64,000 nucleotides of DNA from Pyrinomonadaceae bacterium (GCA_014380365.1 JACMJZ010000029.1:1-64000); one strand, 5' to 3'. Numbered from the stretch's first letter, positions 24,662-35,346 are shown. The notes: a model not told the origin generated them from the letters alone. Numbers and translations: made by a program.

Positions 24662-25531
24662 ATGACTAATGGATATAACGCCGCCCTGTATGGGTCAGGT
24701 TTGTTCCAGTCTGACAACCCATCCATAAACCAAGAGCAGCTTGAGGCGATTCAGGGTTCAGGGTTCACCACGGTCATCTTGTGGACGCTCCACGTCGACG
24801 CTGTTGGCAACTTCAATTTCAATGGCCCGCCAGCCATCGTTTCGGTCGGCTCTACGGGCAGTGAATTCAATAGCACTGACTTTGGCTACCTGCCGCAGCT
24901 TATCACCGACCTGAAGTCTGGCGGTGTCGGTAAGGTGCTGTTTTGCATCGGCAGCGCCGATGTCTCGGATTTCCATAACATCGCAGCACTACTATCCACA
25001 GAGAGTGGGACGCAGACCCTCAAGAACAGTTTCGGCGCCCTGGTCAACGCGCTTCCCATTGACGGGTTCGACTTTGATTTGGAGGAATTCGACCAGGACT
25101 ACACCGATACCATCGTACAGTTGACGTTCATGCTGAATCAGAACTACGGGAGCTTGATAACCTATTGCCCATTTACCAATATCGGTTTCTGGACAAATTG
25201 TTTGGCAGAAGTGTACCAGCAGAACAATAACCAGCAGATTGTCAGTTGGTTTAATCTACAGTGCTATTCGGGCGGGGCCGGCAACGACCCAAATAGCTGG
25301 GTAGACGACATAAATTCGCAGTATGGAGTCAGCGATCCGAACGCCTTCATTATGCCGGGCTACGACGCCGATGCCGATGGCCCGCCGTCCAACATTTGCC
25401 AAATCTTCAACACAGTGGGTGTCAAGGGCGGGTTCATCTGGAACTCCTCCGAGATTTTTGGCGGTTCCTATACGCCCGCAGATTTCGCCAGTGCCATCAC
25501 CGATGGATTGAACAAGGATTGCCCGCATTAG
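24662..25531 (+). CDS. Glycoside hydrolase family 18-like protein
   Basis: 289 residues with a chitinase-like (GH18) barrel. The strand-4 signature DGFDFDLEEFD corresponds to the family's DGxDxDxE, and its Glu would be the catalytic acid. Other barrel parts are VSVGSTGSE, KVLFCIGSADVSDFHN, VSWFNLQCYSGG and FIMPGYDADADGP. No signal peptide is visible, which is unusual for a secreted chitinase and may point to an intracellular or non-classically exported role. The ATG follows AAGAAGGAGACTGAA, almost the same leader as the 174-aa gene. Activity is not proven, as the strand-4 motif is slightly variant. Confidence 0.78.
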   Translation: MTNGYNAALYGSGLFQSDNPSINQEQLEAIQGSGFTTVILWTLHVDAVGNFNFNGPPAIVSVGSTGSEFNSTDFGYLPQLITDLKSGGVGKVLFCIGSADVSDFHNIAALLSTESGTQTLKNSFGALVNALPIDGFDFDLEEFDQDYTDTIVQLTFMLNQNYGSLITYCPFTNIGFWTNCLAEVYQQNNNQQIVSWFNLQCYSGGAGNDPNSWVDDINSQYGVSDPNAFIMPGYDADADGPPSNICQIFNTVGVKGGFIWNSSEIFGGSYTPADFASAITDGLNKDCPH

Positions 25532-25567
25532 AGCGACCTCAGAGCACAATCAATTTGAGACCGCGGG

Positions 25568-27547
25568 CTAGCCGCCGACGTGGACGATAGGCCGGCGTGC
25601 AGGATCCTTTTCCGCCTGGCGCAATACCTCGTGCGTAACGGGAGCCGTGTCGCCTTCGCCGAAGGCTATGTACTTGAGTAAATAGGAAAGTGGATTTCCT
25701 TCGCTCCAGCCGAAGTAGGCGTGCGGCAGTTTACCGGTTTCGTCACGCAGGAAGAGCAGGAAAGCTGCAATAGCATTGGGCACCGCCGGCGAGTCGGCCC
25801 TTAAGACACGATACCCGTCCACCCTCTCACCATAGATGTGCAGCACACCTGAGAACTCCGAGGCGTCGCCGGGCGTGACTTCAAAGAAAAGTATGGGCTC
25901 GTCGGCGGGAATATGATTGTCGGTGCGTTTTTCGCTTTCTTTGATCTGGTACTCGAGCGCATCTCCGGTGTCGCGGCGGTTGGCGACGATGCGCACCGTG
26001 CCCACTGCGGCCCGGCGAACGAACTCGCGCGCAACGTCGTCAAGCACTACGCGCTCTACTCTTAATTCGGTTGAACGCCAAACGCGGGAGACTAACGAGG
26101 CAACTACGATTGCGAGGATAAATAACGACGCGATCTTGATGCCCTCTGGCCGCTCATGAATGTTTTGAATAGTCGTGTAAGCAAAAACCAGCGAAATCAG
26201 CAAGAATGGAATCCAGGTTTTACCCCGCTTGCGCATTGACAGCGTGACGGCAATCGCTGCAGAACTCATAAGCACCAGGACGCCCGTGGCGTAAGCGCCT
26301 CCCTGTGCATCAACGTCGGCGTTAAAAATCAACGTCACGGCGATAGCAATCAGCGTGAAGACGAGCGCGAGCGGTCTGGTGGCCCGGGCCCACTCCGGAG
26401 CCATGCCGTAGCGGGGCAGATAACGCGGGACAATATTCAATAAACCCGCAAGGGCGGAGGCGCCGGCAAACCAGAGAATCGCGATCGTGCTGAGGTCGTA
26501 GACCGTTCCGAAGATGTCGCCAAAGAAATGATGAGCCAGGTAGGCTATGGCGCGCCCATTGGCCTCGCCCCCTTCCTGAAATTTCTCCGCCGGAATCAGC
26601 GTCGCCGTCACCATGCTGCTGGTAATAAGCATAACGCTCATGATCAACGCGGCGGTCCGCAAGAGTTTGCGCGTGTTTTGAATTCGTCCTTCGAGCAACC
26701 TCTGTGTGCGTGGTTCAGGCGGAGCTCCGGTGCGGGTTGAATGGATGCCTTCCCAATCGGCTTCGCTTAAATCTTCGTCGCCGCGAACCAGTGGCATTAC
26801 CGCCACGCCAGTTTCAAATCCTGAAAGGCCGAGTGCGAGTTTTGGAAAAAGCACTAGCGAAACGCCCACGACCAGCCAGGCGTTGCCGTTGACCCGTGGA
26901 TGTTGAAATAGAGCTTGTTTCCATTCGGGAAAATGGTGAGGGTGCGAAAGCAACTCGTATAAACCAAAACCGACGACAATCAGGTTGAGCAGGAGGTAGA
27001 CTGCAACCAGTATTACGGCGATGCCGATGGCTTCCTTGAAGCCACGCAGAAAGACAGCGCCCAGCAGGGCGACCAGGATTAGAGTGGTTCCTACCTGATG
27101 TTTCAGCAGCTCGGGCGTAAATGGGTTTTCGATGATGTGTGCCGTGGCATCCGCGGCGGAGAGAGTGATAGTAATAATGAAGTCTGTGGCTACGAAGCCA
27201 AGCAGGGCGAGAACAAACAGCTTGCCTTTCCAGCGCGGAAGCAGGTGCTCCAGCATGGAGATCGAACCTTCGCCGTGGGGACTCTCCGCCGCAACCCGGT
27301 TGTAAATTGGCAAGGCGCCGAAGAGCGTGAGGAGTACGAGAATGAGGGTAGCTACGGGAGAAAGTGCGCCTGCCGCCAGGAAAGCGATGCCGGGTTGGTA
27401 GCCCAGCGTCGAGAAATAGTCGACGCCGGTCAAACACATTACCTGCCACCAGGAGTGCTGCCGGTGAGCAGTTTGACCGCGAGAGCCTTTCTCTCGGTCA
27501 TCCCTAAATAACCAAAGCTTGAAGCGTCTACTAAACTTCGCGTTCAT
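25568..27547 (-). CDS. APC-superfamily permease with C-terminal soluble domain (paralogue 2)
   Basis: 659 residues. An N-terminal Arg-rich leader is followed by [27 protein letters not shown] and some 12 TM helices, with [28 protein letters not shown] and [20 protein letters not shown] as recognisable loops. A soluble domain of about 170 residues ends the protein ([19 protein letters not shown] ... [15 protein letters not shown] ... RPIVHVGG). It is a close paralogue of the gene 312 bp upstream. Distantly like KimA/amino-acid permeases; the substrate is unproven, with potassium or amino acids the candidates. Confidence 0.8.
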   Translation of the reverse strand: MNAKFSRRFKLWLFRDDREKGSRGQTAHRQHSWWQVMCLTGVDYFSTLGYQPGIAFLAAGALSPVATLILVLLTLFGALPIYNRVAAESPHGEGSISMLEHLLPRWKGKLFVLALLGFVATDFIITITLSAADATAHIIENPFTPELLKHQVGTTLILVALLGAVFLRGFKEAIGIAVILVAVYLLLNLIVVGFGLYELLSHPHHFPEWKQALFQHPRVNGNAWLVVGVSLVLFPKLALGLSGFETGVAVMPLVRGDEDLSEADWEGIHSTRTGAPPEPRTQRLLEGRIQNTRKLLRTAALIMSVMLITSSMVTATLIPAEKFQEGGEANGRAIAYLAHHFFGDIFGTVYDLSTIAILWFAGASALAGLLNIVPRYLPRYGMAPEWARATRPLALVFTLIAIAVTLIFNADVDAQGGAYATGVLVLMSSAAIAVTLSMRKRGKTWIPFLLISLVFAYTTIQNIHERPEGIKIASLFILAIVVASLVSRVWRSTELRVERVVLDDVAREFVRRAAVGTVRIVANRRDTGDALEYQIKESEKRTDNHIPADEPILFFEVTPGDASEFSGVLHIYGERVDGYRVLRADSPAVPNAIAAFLLFLRDETGKLPHAYFGWSEGNPLSYLLKYIAFGEGDTAPVTHEVLRQAEKDPARRPIVHVGG

Positions 27548-27570
27548 AGGTGCCGTACGCCAAAAACGGA

Positions 27571-27598
27571 AAGGCGTGGAGCATGTGCTCCACGCCTA
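27571..27598. terminator. Hairpin between the two APC permease genes
   Basis: AGGCGTGGAGCA and TGCTCCACGCCT form 12-bp perfect arms with a 2-base loop. In the minus direction the stem is followed by TTTCCGTTTTT, so it may act as a weak terminator for the upstream permease transcript. It sits only about 24 bp before the start of the next gene. Nothing else is seen in 27548-27859. Confidence 0.5.
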
Positions 27599-27859
27599 AA
27601 TGAGTTCGTGGCACTGCCCTTCCTGTGGGCCTACGAGGTTAGCTGACGGGCTCGAACTGGAAGTGTTCTACACAAAGCGCCCTGTCGAGTGCTTTATGAT
27701 TCGCCCCGGGTTTCGACTGCGCGAAACCTGTGGTTCCCCCGCGTTGCGCGCGCTTTGAGCGATGGGCAACTTCGGCAGACATTAAATTTTCAACACCGGA
27801 ATACTACTCCTCGAACATCTTCGAATCAACTCGAAAGATTATTCTTCAACTCCTCGTTT

Positions 27860-29884
27860 TCACCCGCCCACGTGCACCACCGGACGTTGCTCGGGGTCCT
27901 TCTCCGCCTGGCGCAAAACCTCGTGAGTGACGGGCGCCGTGTCGCCTTCTCCGAAAGCAATGTACTTCATCAGATAGGAAACCGGGTTGCCCTCGCTCCA
28001 GCCAAAGTATACGTGCGGCAGCTTCCCGGTCTCGTTGCGCAAGTAGAGCAGGAACGCAGCAATCGCATTCGGTACCGCCGGAGACTCTGCGCGCAGGACC
28101 CTGTAACCGTCCACCTTCTCCCCCGCGATCCTCAAAACGCCCGAAAACTCCGACGCGTCTCCCGGCGTAACTTCAAAGAACAATATAGGCTCGTTGGGTG
28201 GAATGTGATTGTCTTCCCGTTTTTCCTTTTCCTTAAGTTCGTACTCCAACGGGGTGCCGCTGTCGCAGCGATTGGTAATGATCCGAATCGTGCCCTTCGC
28301 TGCCTGGCGAATAAACTCCCGAGCATTATCGTCAAGCTCGACGCTTTCGACTCGCAACTCAGTCGAGCGGTAAACCCGCGAGATTAGTGAGCTAATGATG
28401 ATCGCCACAATAAATATCGCCGCAATCTTTATCCCTTCCGGTTGCTCGATGATGTTGACGACGGTCGTGTAGCTGAAGACGAGCGAAATCAGCATGAACA
28501 CCCACTGAATCTTTTCCCCGCGCCGGCGCGCCGAAAGCGTGACGGCGATTGCCGCCGAGGTCATGAGCGCCAACACACCGGTCGCATATGCTCCGCCCTG
28601 CGCGTCAACGTCAGCGCGGAACAGGATAGTCACAAGGAAGCAGATCAAGGTGAAGACTACGACAAGGGGGCGGGTCGCGCGTGCCCATGCCGGCGCCATT
28701 CCAAATCGGGGCAGATAGCGCGGAACAATATTGAGCAGACCCGCCAACGCTGAAGAACCGGCAAACCAAAGAATCAAAATTGTGCTGATGTCGTAGGCGG
28801 TGCCGAAGATATCCCCTAAGTAAAGATGAGCCAGATAAGCGAGCGCACGACCGTTGGCCTTGCCCGCCTCTTGGGTGAGCGTTTCGGGTCGAAATTCCTC
28901 CGCTGGAATCAAGAGAGTGGTGGAGATGCTGCTGGCTACAAGTAGCAAACTCATGATCACCGCTGCGGTCGTCAGCAACTTTCGCGTGTTTTGTATGCGA
29001 CCGCGCAATAGTTCCTGCGCGGTAGGATCATTCACGCGCGCGCTACGAGTTGTGTGAATGGCTTCCAGTTCGTCCTTGCTTAGTTCGTGGTCGCCACGCA
29101 CCAACGGCATGACCACCACTCCAGTCTCAAAACCCGACAGGCCCAACGCAAGTTTAGGGAAGAGTACCAGGGCAGTACCAATCATCAGGAAAGGACTTCG
29201 GTAAGTTTGGAAGAGCGTCGCTTTCCAACTCCACACCACGGCAGGGTTGGTGGCGATTTCGTAAAGGCAAGTAACCAGCACTGCGACATTGAGCACCAAA
29301 TATATCGCCACCAGCACAACCGCAATTCCCACAGCCTCCTTGAACCCTTTCAGAAAAATGGCGCCCAACGCTGCTATCAGAAATATGGTGACCGTAATCC
29401 GGTGATGCAGGAAATGAAGATGATCGATGACAAACGGGTTCTCGATAATGTGGGCCGTAGCGTCTGCTGCTGACAGTGTGATCGTAATAATAAAACTGGT
29501 GGCAACGAATCCGAGCAGCGCCAGGACAAACAACTTTCCCTTCCAGCGGGAAAGCAAATTCTCCAGCATTGAAATGGAACCGTCGCCGTGAGGGCTCTCG
29601 GCGGCCACGCGCCGGTACATAGGCAACGCACCAAAAAGAGTAAGGAGCACCAGAACTAAAGTTGCAATTGGTGAGAGTGCGCCGGCGGCGAGGAAAGCAA
29701 TACCTGGTTGGTAACCGAGAGTCGAAAAATAATCGACTCCGGTCAGACACATGACCTTCCACCATGAATGTTGTTTGTGAGGAGAGGACTCAGAAACGCC
29801 CGGGGCCTCGCGCGACCCCGTTTCCTTTGCACCCCTAAACAACCACAGCTTGAACTTTCGCCTTGTTCTCTCGGAAAGGAACAT
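27860..29884 (-). CDS. APC-superfamily permease with C-terminal soluble domain (paralogue 1)
   Basis: 674 residues, the same architecture as its downstream neighbour: Arg-rich N-terminus ([19 protein letters not shown]), [20 protein letters not shown], about 12 TM helices, then the soluble tail with [37 protein letters not shown] and VVHVGG. The two proteins are alike along their whole length and clearly arose by tandem duplication. The combination of an APC core and a cytoplasmic tail resembles KimA in outline but not in sequence detail. Confidence 0.8.
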   Translation of the reverse strand: MFLSERTRRKFKLWLFRGAKETGSREAPGVSESSPHKQHSWWKVMCLTGVDYFSTLGYQPGIAFLAAGALSPIATLVLVLLTLFGALPMYRRVAAESPHGDGSISMLENLLSRWKGKLFVLALLGFVATSFIITITLSAADATAHIIENPFVIDHLHFLHHRITVTIFLIAALGAIFLKGFKEAVGIAVVLVAIYLVLNVAVLVTCLYEIATNPAVVWSWKATLFQTYRSPFLMIGTALVLFPKLALGLSGFETGVVVMPLVRGDHELSKDELEAIHTTRSARVNDPTAQELLRGRIQNTRKLLTTAAVIMSLLLVASSISTTLLIPAEEFRPETLTQEAGKANGRALAYLAHLYLGDIFGTAYDISTILILWFAGSSALAGLLNIVPRYLPRFGMAPAWARATRPLVVVFTLICFLVTILFRADVDAQGGAYATGVLALMTSAAIAVTLSARRRGEKIQWVFMLISLVFSYTTVVNIIEQPEGIKIAAIFIVAIIISSLISRVYRSTELRVESVELDDNAREFIRQAAKGTIRIITNRCDSGTPLEYELKEKEKREDNHIPPNEPILFFEVTPGDASEFSGVLRIAGEKVDGYRVLRAESPAVPNAIAAFLLYLRNETGKLPHVYFGWSEGNPVSYLMKYIAFGEGDTAPVTHEVLRQAEKDPEQRPVVHVGG

Positions 29885-30258
29885 CTCATTTGCCCGCGCG
29901 TGCCGGCTAATTCGTGCCTGACCTTTTCCCTGTGCTTTAGTCGTGAAATTCTACGCTGATTGAGCCTAACGTCAAGAGAGATGTAACGCCTTTTAGGAGG
30001 CCGAGATCCTCCTTTTGACAAAAAAGCGGGCGGGAGCCTCCCACAGCTCCCACCCTAAGGCCACGTGTCCTCACCCCCACGCGACCACTTCGTCCACCGG
30101 GGAGGCGGACGCAGGCGGATTATGCATCAGACCCATCAAAGTTTCAACCGACATTTCTGCGTTAGCGATTTATTTATCTGGGAGCCCGAGAGGAGGGCGT
30201 AACATTTCTTACAAGTGATCTAACCGATATGAGTCTCTGCAAATGATGAGGCGTTCAA
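29885..30258. other. Gene-free stretch with a short hairpin
   Basis: Holds an AGGAGG...CCTCCT stem near 29995-30014 next to TTTGACAAAAAAG, and the Pro-type repeat GGGCGGGAGCCTCCCACAGC. No coding potential, tRNA or named RNA was recognised. Confidence 0.4.
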
Positions 30259-30540
30259 CTATGGTTTATTGGTTCCATAAGTGGAAACTATACCGCTGCC
30301 AATTGCGGCGGAATCGTCCGCCTGAGCGGGTACATTCAAGGGTTTTTCTCCGCGGGCGAGGTCTGAGGCCGCAACAATCACCAAAATAGCCGTAACCCCA
30401 AGCGTTGCCAGAATGTAAAGCAGGGCGGTCTGTTCGAAATACAGGAGCAGCATCGTGCCGATCGCAACGAGCGCGGACCAGAGAATTGCAGACATTCTTC
30501 TGCGGCGCTTGGTGTTGGAGACGTTTCTGGTACTTTTCAC
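30259..30540 (-). CDS. Small two-helix membrane protein
   Basis: 93 residues: a basic N-terminus (NTKRRRRM), two adjacent hydrophobic helices (about residues 17-35 and 38-57), then a polar tail (LARGEKPLNVPAQADDSAA). It lies 42 bp downstream of the polysaccharide-export gene on the same strand and is probably cotranscribed. Family not recognised. Confidence 0.65.
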   Translation of the reverse strand: MKSTRNVSNTKRRRRMSAILWSALVAIGTMLLLYFEQTALLYILATLGVTAILVIVAASDLARGEKPLNVPAQADDSAAIGSGIVSTYGTNKP

Positions 30541-30582
30541 TGGCTACAAACTCCCGAAATATGACTGAAGTGAAAGGCGTTC

Positions 30583-31620
30583 TTAATAGATAACCTTGTT
30601 TGCAATGTTGGTGCCGCCGCTGGTCACGATGCTACCTAAGCTACCGGTCACCAAGCCTAGCAGGTTTGGACCGATCCTGCCTGAGGAGAAGAAGCTTGCT
30701 TCGCCGACTTCGACGATGTCGTAGGGCTGGAGAAAAAAGTCGGGCTTTTTATTCTTCTTAATCGCGGCATAGTCCACGCTTATGATTTCCTGATCCTTTG
30801 CACCGGGTTTCTGCCTGTAGATGCGAACATCGCTACTCTTTGCTTCTTTCTTGACACCGCCGACCATTGCAATGGCTCGGCTCAAAGTCAACTGGTCGCG
30901 CAGGAAAATTCCTTGTGGCGCATTTACGCTGCCAATCATGTAAACAGGTTCAGCTTCGGTCACTATAATGTAATCGCCTGGGCGAATTGTAGGATTAGCC
31001 TGCGGTAATCCAGCGCGCAGGTCGGCCAGCTTGATCAGTTGAAAATTGATTTTGGTATCGTCAATGGGCAACGCATCCGCTTCCTCGCCGGGCAGAGGGC
31101 ACATCAACGGCTCTGTATGCCAGATCTGAATCGTACCGGCGGCACGTTCCGTAAATCCACCGGAGGCCGTCATTAACTCATTGAGTCGTACCCGCCGCTT
31201 CATCGTAACCTGCGTCGGTACTCTGACCGCGCCGAAGACTGTTGCTGGCGGGCGGCTCTTCCTTTCGGCGATCCGAACACTCACCTGAGCATTCTTTATG
31301 TACTTCGAGTAGGCTTTCGCGATGTCCCTTTGAACTTCCTTCTCGTTGCGACACCTTGCTGGAATTGGCGCTTCCAGAAACGGCAGGGAGCTGACATTGC
31401 CATCGGTGTCAATCTCGACGGTCGCGTTCAAATCAGGTTGCCCAAATACGCGTACGTCCAACACGTCTCCGGGCCCGAGCAGGTAATTCTTGATTCCCTG
31501 GCCATCCAAACCAGCAGGGGCCTGGCTCCCCGGCGAAGAGCTTTGCTGCTCTTGAGTGTGGACGAGGGTGGGTAAACTCAAACTAGCGAGGATTGCAATC
31601 AACAGCAAATTTCTTTTCAT
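30583..31620 (-). CDS. Polysaccharide export protein (Wza-type, SLBB domain)
   Basis: 345 residues with a signal peptide (MKRNLLLIAILASLSLPTLVHTQ). The polysaccharide biosynthesis/export domain begins YLLGPGDVLDVRVFGQPDLN and continues VEIDTDGNVSSLPFLEAPIPARC. An SLBB-like part follows (TIRPGDYIIVTEAEPVYMIG then GSVNAPQGIFLRDQLTLSRAIAM). Such proteins form the outer-membrane channel for exopolysaccharide. No glycosyltransferase, Wzc kinase or Wzx/Wzy gene accompanies it here, so its polymer and partners are elsewhere. Confidence 0.88.
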   Translation of the reverse strand: MKRNLLLIAILASLSLPTLVHTQEQQSSSPGSQAPAGLDGQGIKNYLLGPGDVLDVRVFGQPDLNATVEIDTDGNVSSLPFLEAPIPARCRNEKEVQRDIAKAYSKYIKNAQVSVRIAERKSRPPATVFGAVRVPTQVTMKRRVRLNELMTASGGFTERAAGTIQIWHTEPLMCPLPGEEADALPIDDTKINFQLIKLADLRAGLPQANPTIRPGDYIIVTEAEPVYMIGSVNAPQGIFLRDQLTLSRAIAMVGGVKKEAKSSDVRIYRQKPGAKDQEIISVDYAAIKKNKKPDFFLQPYDIVEVGEASFFSSGRIGPNLLGLVTGSLGSIVTSGGTNIANKVIY

Positions 31621-31724
31621 ATCAACCTCAAAAAGCTTAAATCGGAGCGTGACTGACCTCTCACAGATGAAGGGTCGGTCGTGATAGATGCCTTCGCACC
31701 TCAGATAATCAAGTCCTGGTGTCC

Positions 31725-31961
31725 TTAGCCGCCTGGGAAAACTCGTTCACCCGGACGCTTGCCTTCGTCGGACCCTTTACGATTCGTGGCCTTTTTGTTG
31801 GGACTTCCCATAGTCCCGGGAACGGCGAAACCGGTGAAAAGCAAGTTGCAATGATTGCACAAAAGGTGATGGATGCCAACCAGACGAAAGAGCAGCGGAG
31901 TGGGCTTGTAGCCTTTCCTGATTCGCGAACTACGACATTTTGGACAGCGTTGAGAAATCAT
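31725..31961 (-). CDS. Small zinc-ribbon protein
   Basis: 78 residues beginning ISQRCPKCRSSRIRKGYKP and later LCNHCNLLF, i.e. two CxxC pairs that should bind zinc. The C-terminus is basic and Gly/Pro-rich. The start overlaps the stop of the upstream gene as ATGA (31961-31958), which shows translational coupling. The family is not named, but the pattern 'RCPkC.s..i.rgy.....L.rl.g' is a common short hypothetical type. Confidence 0.72.
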   Translation of the reverse strand: MISQRCPKCRSSRIRKGYKPTPLLFRLVGIHHLLCNHCNLLFTGFAVPGTMGSPNKKATNRKGSDEGKRPGERVFPGG

Positions 31962-32881
31962 TCTCCCTCCCTCCTGGGTTCATTCCCTTGCTCAGTCGAC
32001 ATCTCACCTCGGCCGTTTCTCTGATTACCCAGACGAGACTGTAACGATTCAATCTCACGAGCAATTCGCTCAACTCCAGGTTTTCGGAGTTCTTCCTTTA
32101 CCGTCTCGCGGTTGAGATAGAAAAGCGCGTCCTTGTAGCGTTCAATCGCGCGGCGGTAGTGGCCCTTAAAGGCCGAACGCTCTGCCAACTCGACCCAGTG
32201 TGCGACCTTGACCGACCCGACAAATTCCTGAATGGCGAGGCTCGATTCCTTCAGTTCCAGCTCATCCGGGTAAAACTTCAAGGCTGACTCCAGGCAATGC
32301 AAAGCGCGATTTGCCGCTTCGATTTTGTCTGATGTACGAGCGCGTTGTTGGGCGTCGTAAGTCAACGAACGCGACGAATCTCTGGCCCAGGTGAGCAAGT
32401 GATGCTTTTGCAGTGCCCTGACACGTTCCTGACCGGCCCGAATCGCAATCCGCTTCTCGGCGGGTAAGCTGTTCGCTCGTAATGCTTCGTCGGTGCTGGT
32501 TAGGTAATCCTGGCAGAGGTGAAAGACATCGAAGTGGGACTCGGGGTTTGATTCGGAGTCGGCCTCCAACGACTGCTTCTGGATCACTCGCCAAGCAGCT
32601 GAAAGCAATGAAGCCGACTGAGACCTCCTCGACGAACTCTTTCTTTCACCGCTCGTTCTCGCCGCCGGTTCACTTCCCTGATCGAGTAGGTAACGCGTCC
32701 AGGCTCTTCGCATGATAACTTCGCGCGCGGAAAGCGCCACGAGGAGCACCACGCTGGCAGCTAGTCCTGCGGGAATCCAGGGAGCTTCGTCGCCCCCGCT
32801 AACCAGCATCCACCAGAGTGCGAAAAATAATGCTAGAGCCGCTACAAACGCACCCACAAGATACCCTGCGCTGGAGGGCAT
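31958..32881 (-). CDS. Membrane protein with TPR-like cytoplasmic domain
   Basis: 307 residues from the ATG at 32881: two TM helices at the N-terminus (SAGYLVGAFVAALALFFALWWML and IPAGLAASVVLLVALSA), then a long helical region with TPR-like spacing (ANRALHCLESALKFYPDELEL and ERSAFKGHYRRAIERYKDALF). A longer reading from a TTG at 32980 has no ribosome-binding site and adds unstructured residues. It forms an overlapping pair with the zinc-ribbon gene. Function unknown. Confidence 0.72.
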   Translation of the reverse strand: MPSSAGYLVGAFVAALALFFALWWMLVSGGDEAPWIPAGLAASVVLLVALSAREVIMRRAWTRYLLDQGSEPAARTSGERKSSSRRSQSASLLSAAWRVIQKQSLEADSESNPESHFDVFHLCQDYLTSTDEALRANSLPAEKRIAIRAGQERVRALQKHHLLTWARDSSRSLTYDAQQRARTSDKIEAANRALHCLESALKFYPDELELKESSLAIQEFVGSVKVAHWVELAERSAFKGHYRRAIERYKDALFYLNRETVKEELRKPGVERIAREIESLQSRLGNQRNGRGEMSTEQGNEPRREGE

Positions 32882-33151
32882 TCGGCCTCGAGGTGCGTGC
32901 CTGCGGTAAGCTTCGCCGGAATTGTGCCCATGGGACCGTACGGCCCTCGGGAAAACATCATGCGCGGAGTTGTTGCCCAATTGCGATTATCTCAGGGAAC
33001 GATTCGAACCCAACCAACACTGAAAATGTAGGGGTGCCGGAGAAGCTTGTCGGGAATGCCGACTGTCCCAAAGCCTTGAGACCGGCGTCATAATCAGCCT
33101 TTTACTAGTATGCTGTCAATTATATCATTGCGGCTAATCAGGGAGGAACGC

Positions 33152-33946
33152 GTGGCAGCAAAAGGAACACAAATGGACGAAGAGTTTGCTAGAAAAACCG
33201 TGCTTGTAACCGGTGCCACATCGGGAATCGGAAAAGCGACCGCGCTGCGGTTCGGCCGATCAGGGGCGAGTGTCGCCGCAGTCGGCAGGGATCGATCTGC
33301 GCTCATTGAACTAAAGGCAACAATGGACGAAACTGCGGGAAAATGCCTGACCATTGAAGCAGACTTATCCATACGTGCTGAAATCGCAGCGGTTGTTTCG
33401 AAGACGGTTGAGCATTTTGGTGGAATCGATGTCCTGGTGAATGCCGCGGGACATCTTTCGTCCGGCACGATCGAAACCACTTCGGAAGAAGCCTGGGACG
33501 CGATGATGAATATAAACCTGCGCACGGCCTTCCTGCTTATGCAGCAGGCCCTGCCTCTTATCATTGAGAGGCAGGGAAACATCGTGAATGTGTCGAGCGT
33601 GACCGGCCTGCGTGCATTTCCCGGCGTGCTGGCCTACTGCGTTTCAAAAGCAGGCCTTGACCAGTTGACGCGATGCGCCGCGCTCGAGCTGGCGGGTAGG
33701 CATGTGCGCGTGAATGCAGTCAACCCGGGTGTGGTGGTAACTGAGATTCACAAACGAGGCGGCATGTCGGAAGAACAGTACGCGGCATTTCTGCAGCATT
33801 CTAAGGATACGCATCCGTTAGGGAGAGTTGGCGACGCAAGTGAAATAGCCGAGTTGATCTTCTTCCTGGCGTCTGAACGCGCCTCGTGGATCACCGGGGC
33901 CACGTACTCGATTGACGGCGGACGCGCTCAGACGTGCGCACGCTAG
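33152..33946 (+). CDS. Short-chain dehydrogenase/reductase (SDR)
   Basis: NAD(P)-dependent oxidoreductase of the classical SDR family, 264 residues: nucleotide motif TGATSGIG (20-27), NAAG (97-100), catalytic Ser in NVSSVTG, and the Tyr162-Lys166 pair in YCVSK, with NPGVVVTEIH and the C-terminal GATYSIDGG. The GTG at 33152 is chosen because GGGAGGAAC lies just upstream; an ATG at 33173 is the alternative. The substrate cannot be told from sequence. It precedes the PrsW gene by about 130 bp. Confidence 0.9.
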   Translation: MAAKGTQMDEEFARKTVLVTGATSGIGKATALRFGRSGASVAAVGRDRSALIELKATMDETAGKCLTIEADLSIRAEIAAVVSKTVEHFGGIDVLVNAAGHLSSGTIETTSEEAWDAMMNINLRTAFLLMQQALPLIIERQGNIVNVSSVTGLRAFPGVLAYCVSKAGLDQLTRCAALELAGRHVRVNAVNPGVVVTEIHKRGGMSEEQYAAFLQHSKDTHPLGRVGDASEIAELIFFLASERASWITGATYSIDGGRAQTCAR

Positions 33947-34075
33947 TCATTGCCCGTCAACCTTCTCGCGCGCATCAAAGCTCGCTCTTGATGGTCCGCC
34001 TCTATATACTCTGCGGCGATAAAAGGACTGGAGATTAACTGAACTGACCAGGGCGATTCTGAAAGTCTGACTTGA

Positions 34076-35245
34076 ATGCTTAACAATCCACCTCCGCACG
34101 CCATTAATCGCAGTCTCGCCGCGAATGCAAAGGTCGCTGGTCCGGGCAAGAACGCGATCAAGATCATCTTCAGCATTATCGCCGCACTGGTTGCTCTGCT
34201 TCTCGGCCTCATCGTGCTTCTATTGATCGGCTTCGAGACCGGCCCGGTAAATTTATTGATCGGGCTGGTGTCCGCCACGCTTCCGGTGCCGATATATTTG
34301 GTTTTGGTTATTTGGATCGATCGTTACGAGTCCGAACCCATCTGGATGCTGGCCACCGCGTTTTTTTGGGGAGCTTTCGTTGCCGTCTTCTTTGCCTTCC
34401 TGATTAACACCGCGAGCGGGCTGGCGGTGACCGTGCTCACCAACGATGTCAACGCGGGCAGGACTTTTGGCGCCGTCGTTTCCGCGCCCATTGTTGAGGA
34501 GATATCTAAGGCCCTAATTCTCTTCGTGTTTTTCTTTTGGAAGAAGGATGAGTTTGACGGCGTCCTGGACGGAATTGTTTACGCCGCAATGGTAGGACTC
34601 GGCTTTGCGATGACGGAAAATATCCAGTACTACGGCAAAGCCGTATTGCAGGCAGGAGGCGCCGGCCTGACCCTTGTCATCATTATTCGCGGCGCGTTGT
34701 CTCCTTTCGCGCACCCCATGTTCACGAGTTTGACCGGAATTGGACTTGGCCTCGCGCATCAAACACGCAATCTGTTCGTAAAGCTTATTGCCCCGGTTGT
34801 TGGTCTCCTCGCCGCTATTTCCATGCACAGTATCTGGAACGCATCGGCAGTCTTTTTTGGCGGCGAGGGATTCATACTGATGTATGTCCTAATCATGATT
34901 CCGGCTTTCTTTATTATGTTCGTGGTGATTGCTCTCGCGCTTCGTCGTGAAGGACAGGTAATCCGTGAATATCTAACGCCAGACTTTCAAGGTGGACTTT
35001 TGACCCAGGAAGAGTACAACCAACTCGGTACAATTCGTGGTCGCATGGGCGCTTCATACAATGCGTTTTCGCGCGGCGGCCTCAATCATTGGCAAGCTCG
35101 CAGACAGTTGAACCAGACTGCAAGTGAACTCGCCTTTCATCGCAGCAGGCTGGCCCGAGGAATTTCCGCCGCTGATGCGCGCGAGCGCGAAGCGGCCTAC
35201 CGGATGTCGTTGGAGAACCTCTTAAGGCACCTGCGCGGTAAATGA
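34076..35245 (+). CDS. PrsW-family intramembrane metalloprotease
   Basis: 389 residues, eight or so TM helices, with the PrsW signatures: EEISK (Glu141-Glu142), FAMTEN with Glu181, FAHPMFT with His213 and MHSIWN with His251. PrsW in Bacillus cleaves the anti-sigma factor RsiW; related to the CAAX/APH-1 type proteases. The C-terminal 80 residues are soluble and Arg-rich (GRMGASYNAFSRGGLNHWQARRQL). A link to the ECF/anti-sigma pair at 58996-60503 is conceivable, but that anti-sigma factor shows at most one TM segment. Confidence 0.88.
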   Translation: MLNNPPPHAINRSLAANAKVAGPGKNAIKIIFSIIAALVALLLGLIVLLLIGFETGPVNLLIGLVSATLPVPIYLVLVIWIDRYESEPIWMLATAFFWGAFVAVFFAFLINTASGLAVTVLTNDVNAGRTFGAVVSAPIVEEISKALILFVFFFWKKDEFDGVLDGIVYAAMVGLGFAMTENIQYYGKAVLQAGGAGLTLVIIIRGALSPFAHPMFTSLTGIGLGLAHQTRNLFVKLIAPVVGLLAAISMHSIWNASAVFFGGEGFILMYVLIMIPAFFIMFVVIALALRREGQVIREYLTPDFQGGLLTQEEYNQLGTIRGRMGASYNAFSRGGLNHWQARRQLNQTASELAFHRSRLARGISAADAREREAAYRMSLENLLRHLRGK

Positions 35246-35346
35246 TTACCGCAGCCAGATAACAAAAATTCGCCCAATTTCGAGCGATTGACTTATACTT
35301 GCCGCCGGCATTCGCAAACCCGGTCTTCGCCCTTCGAGCTGACCCC

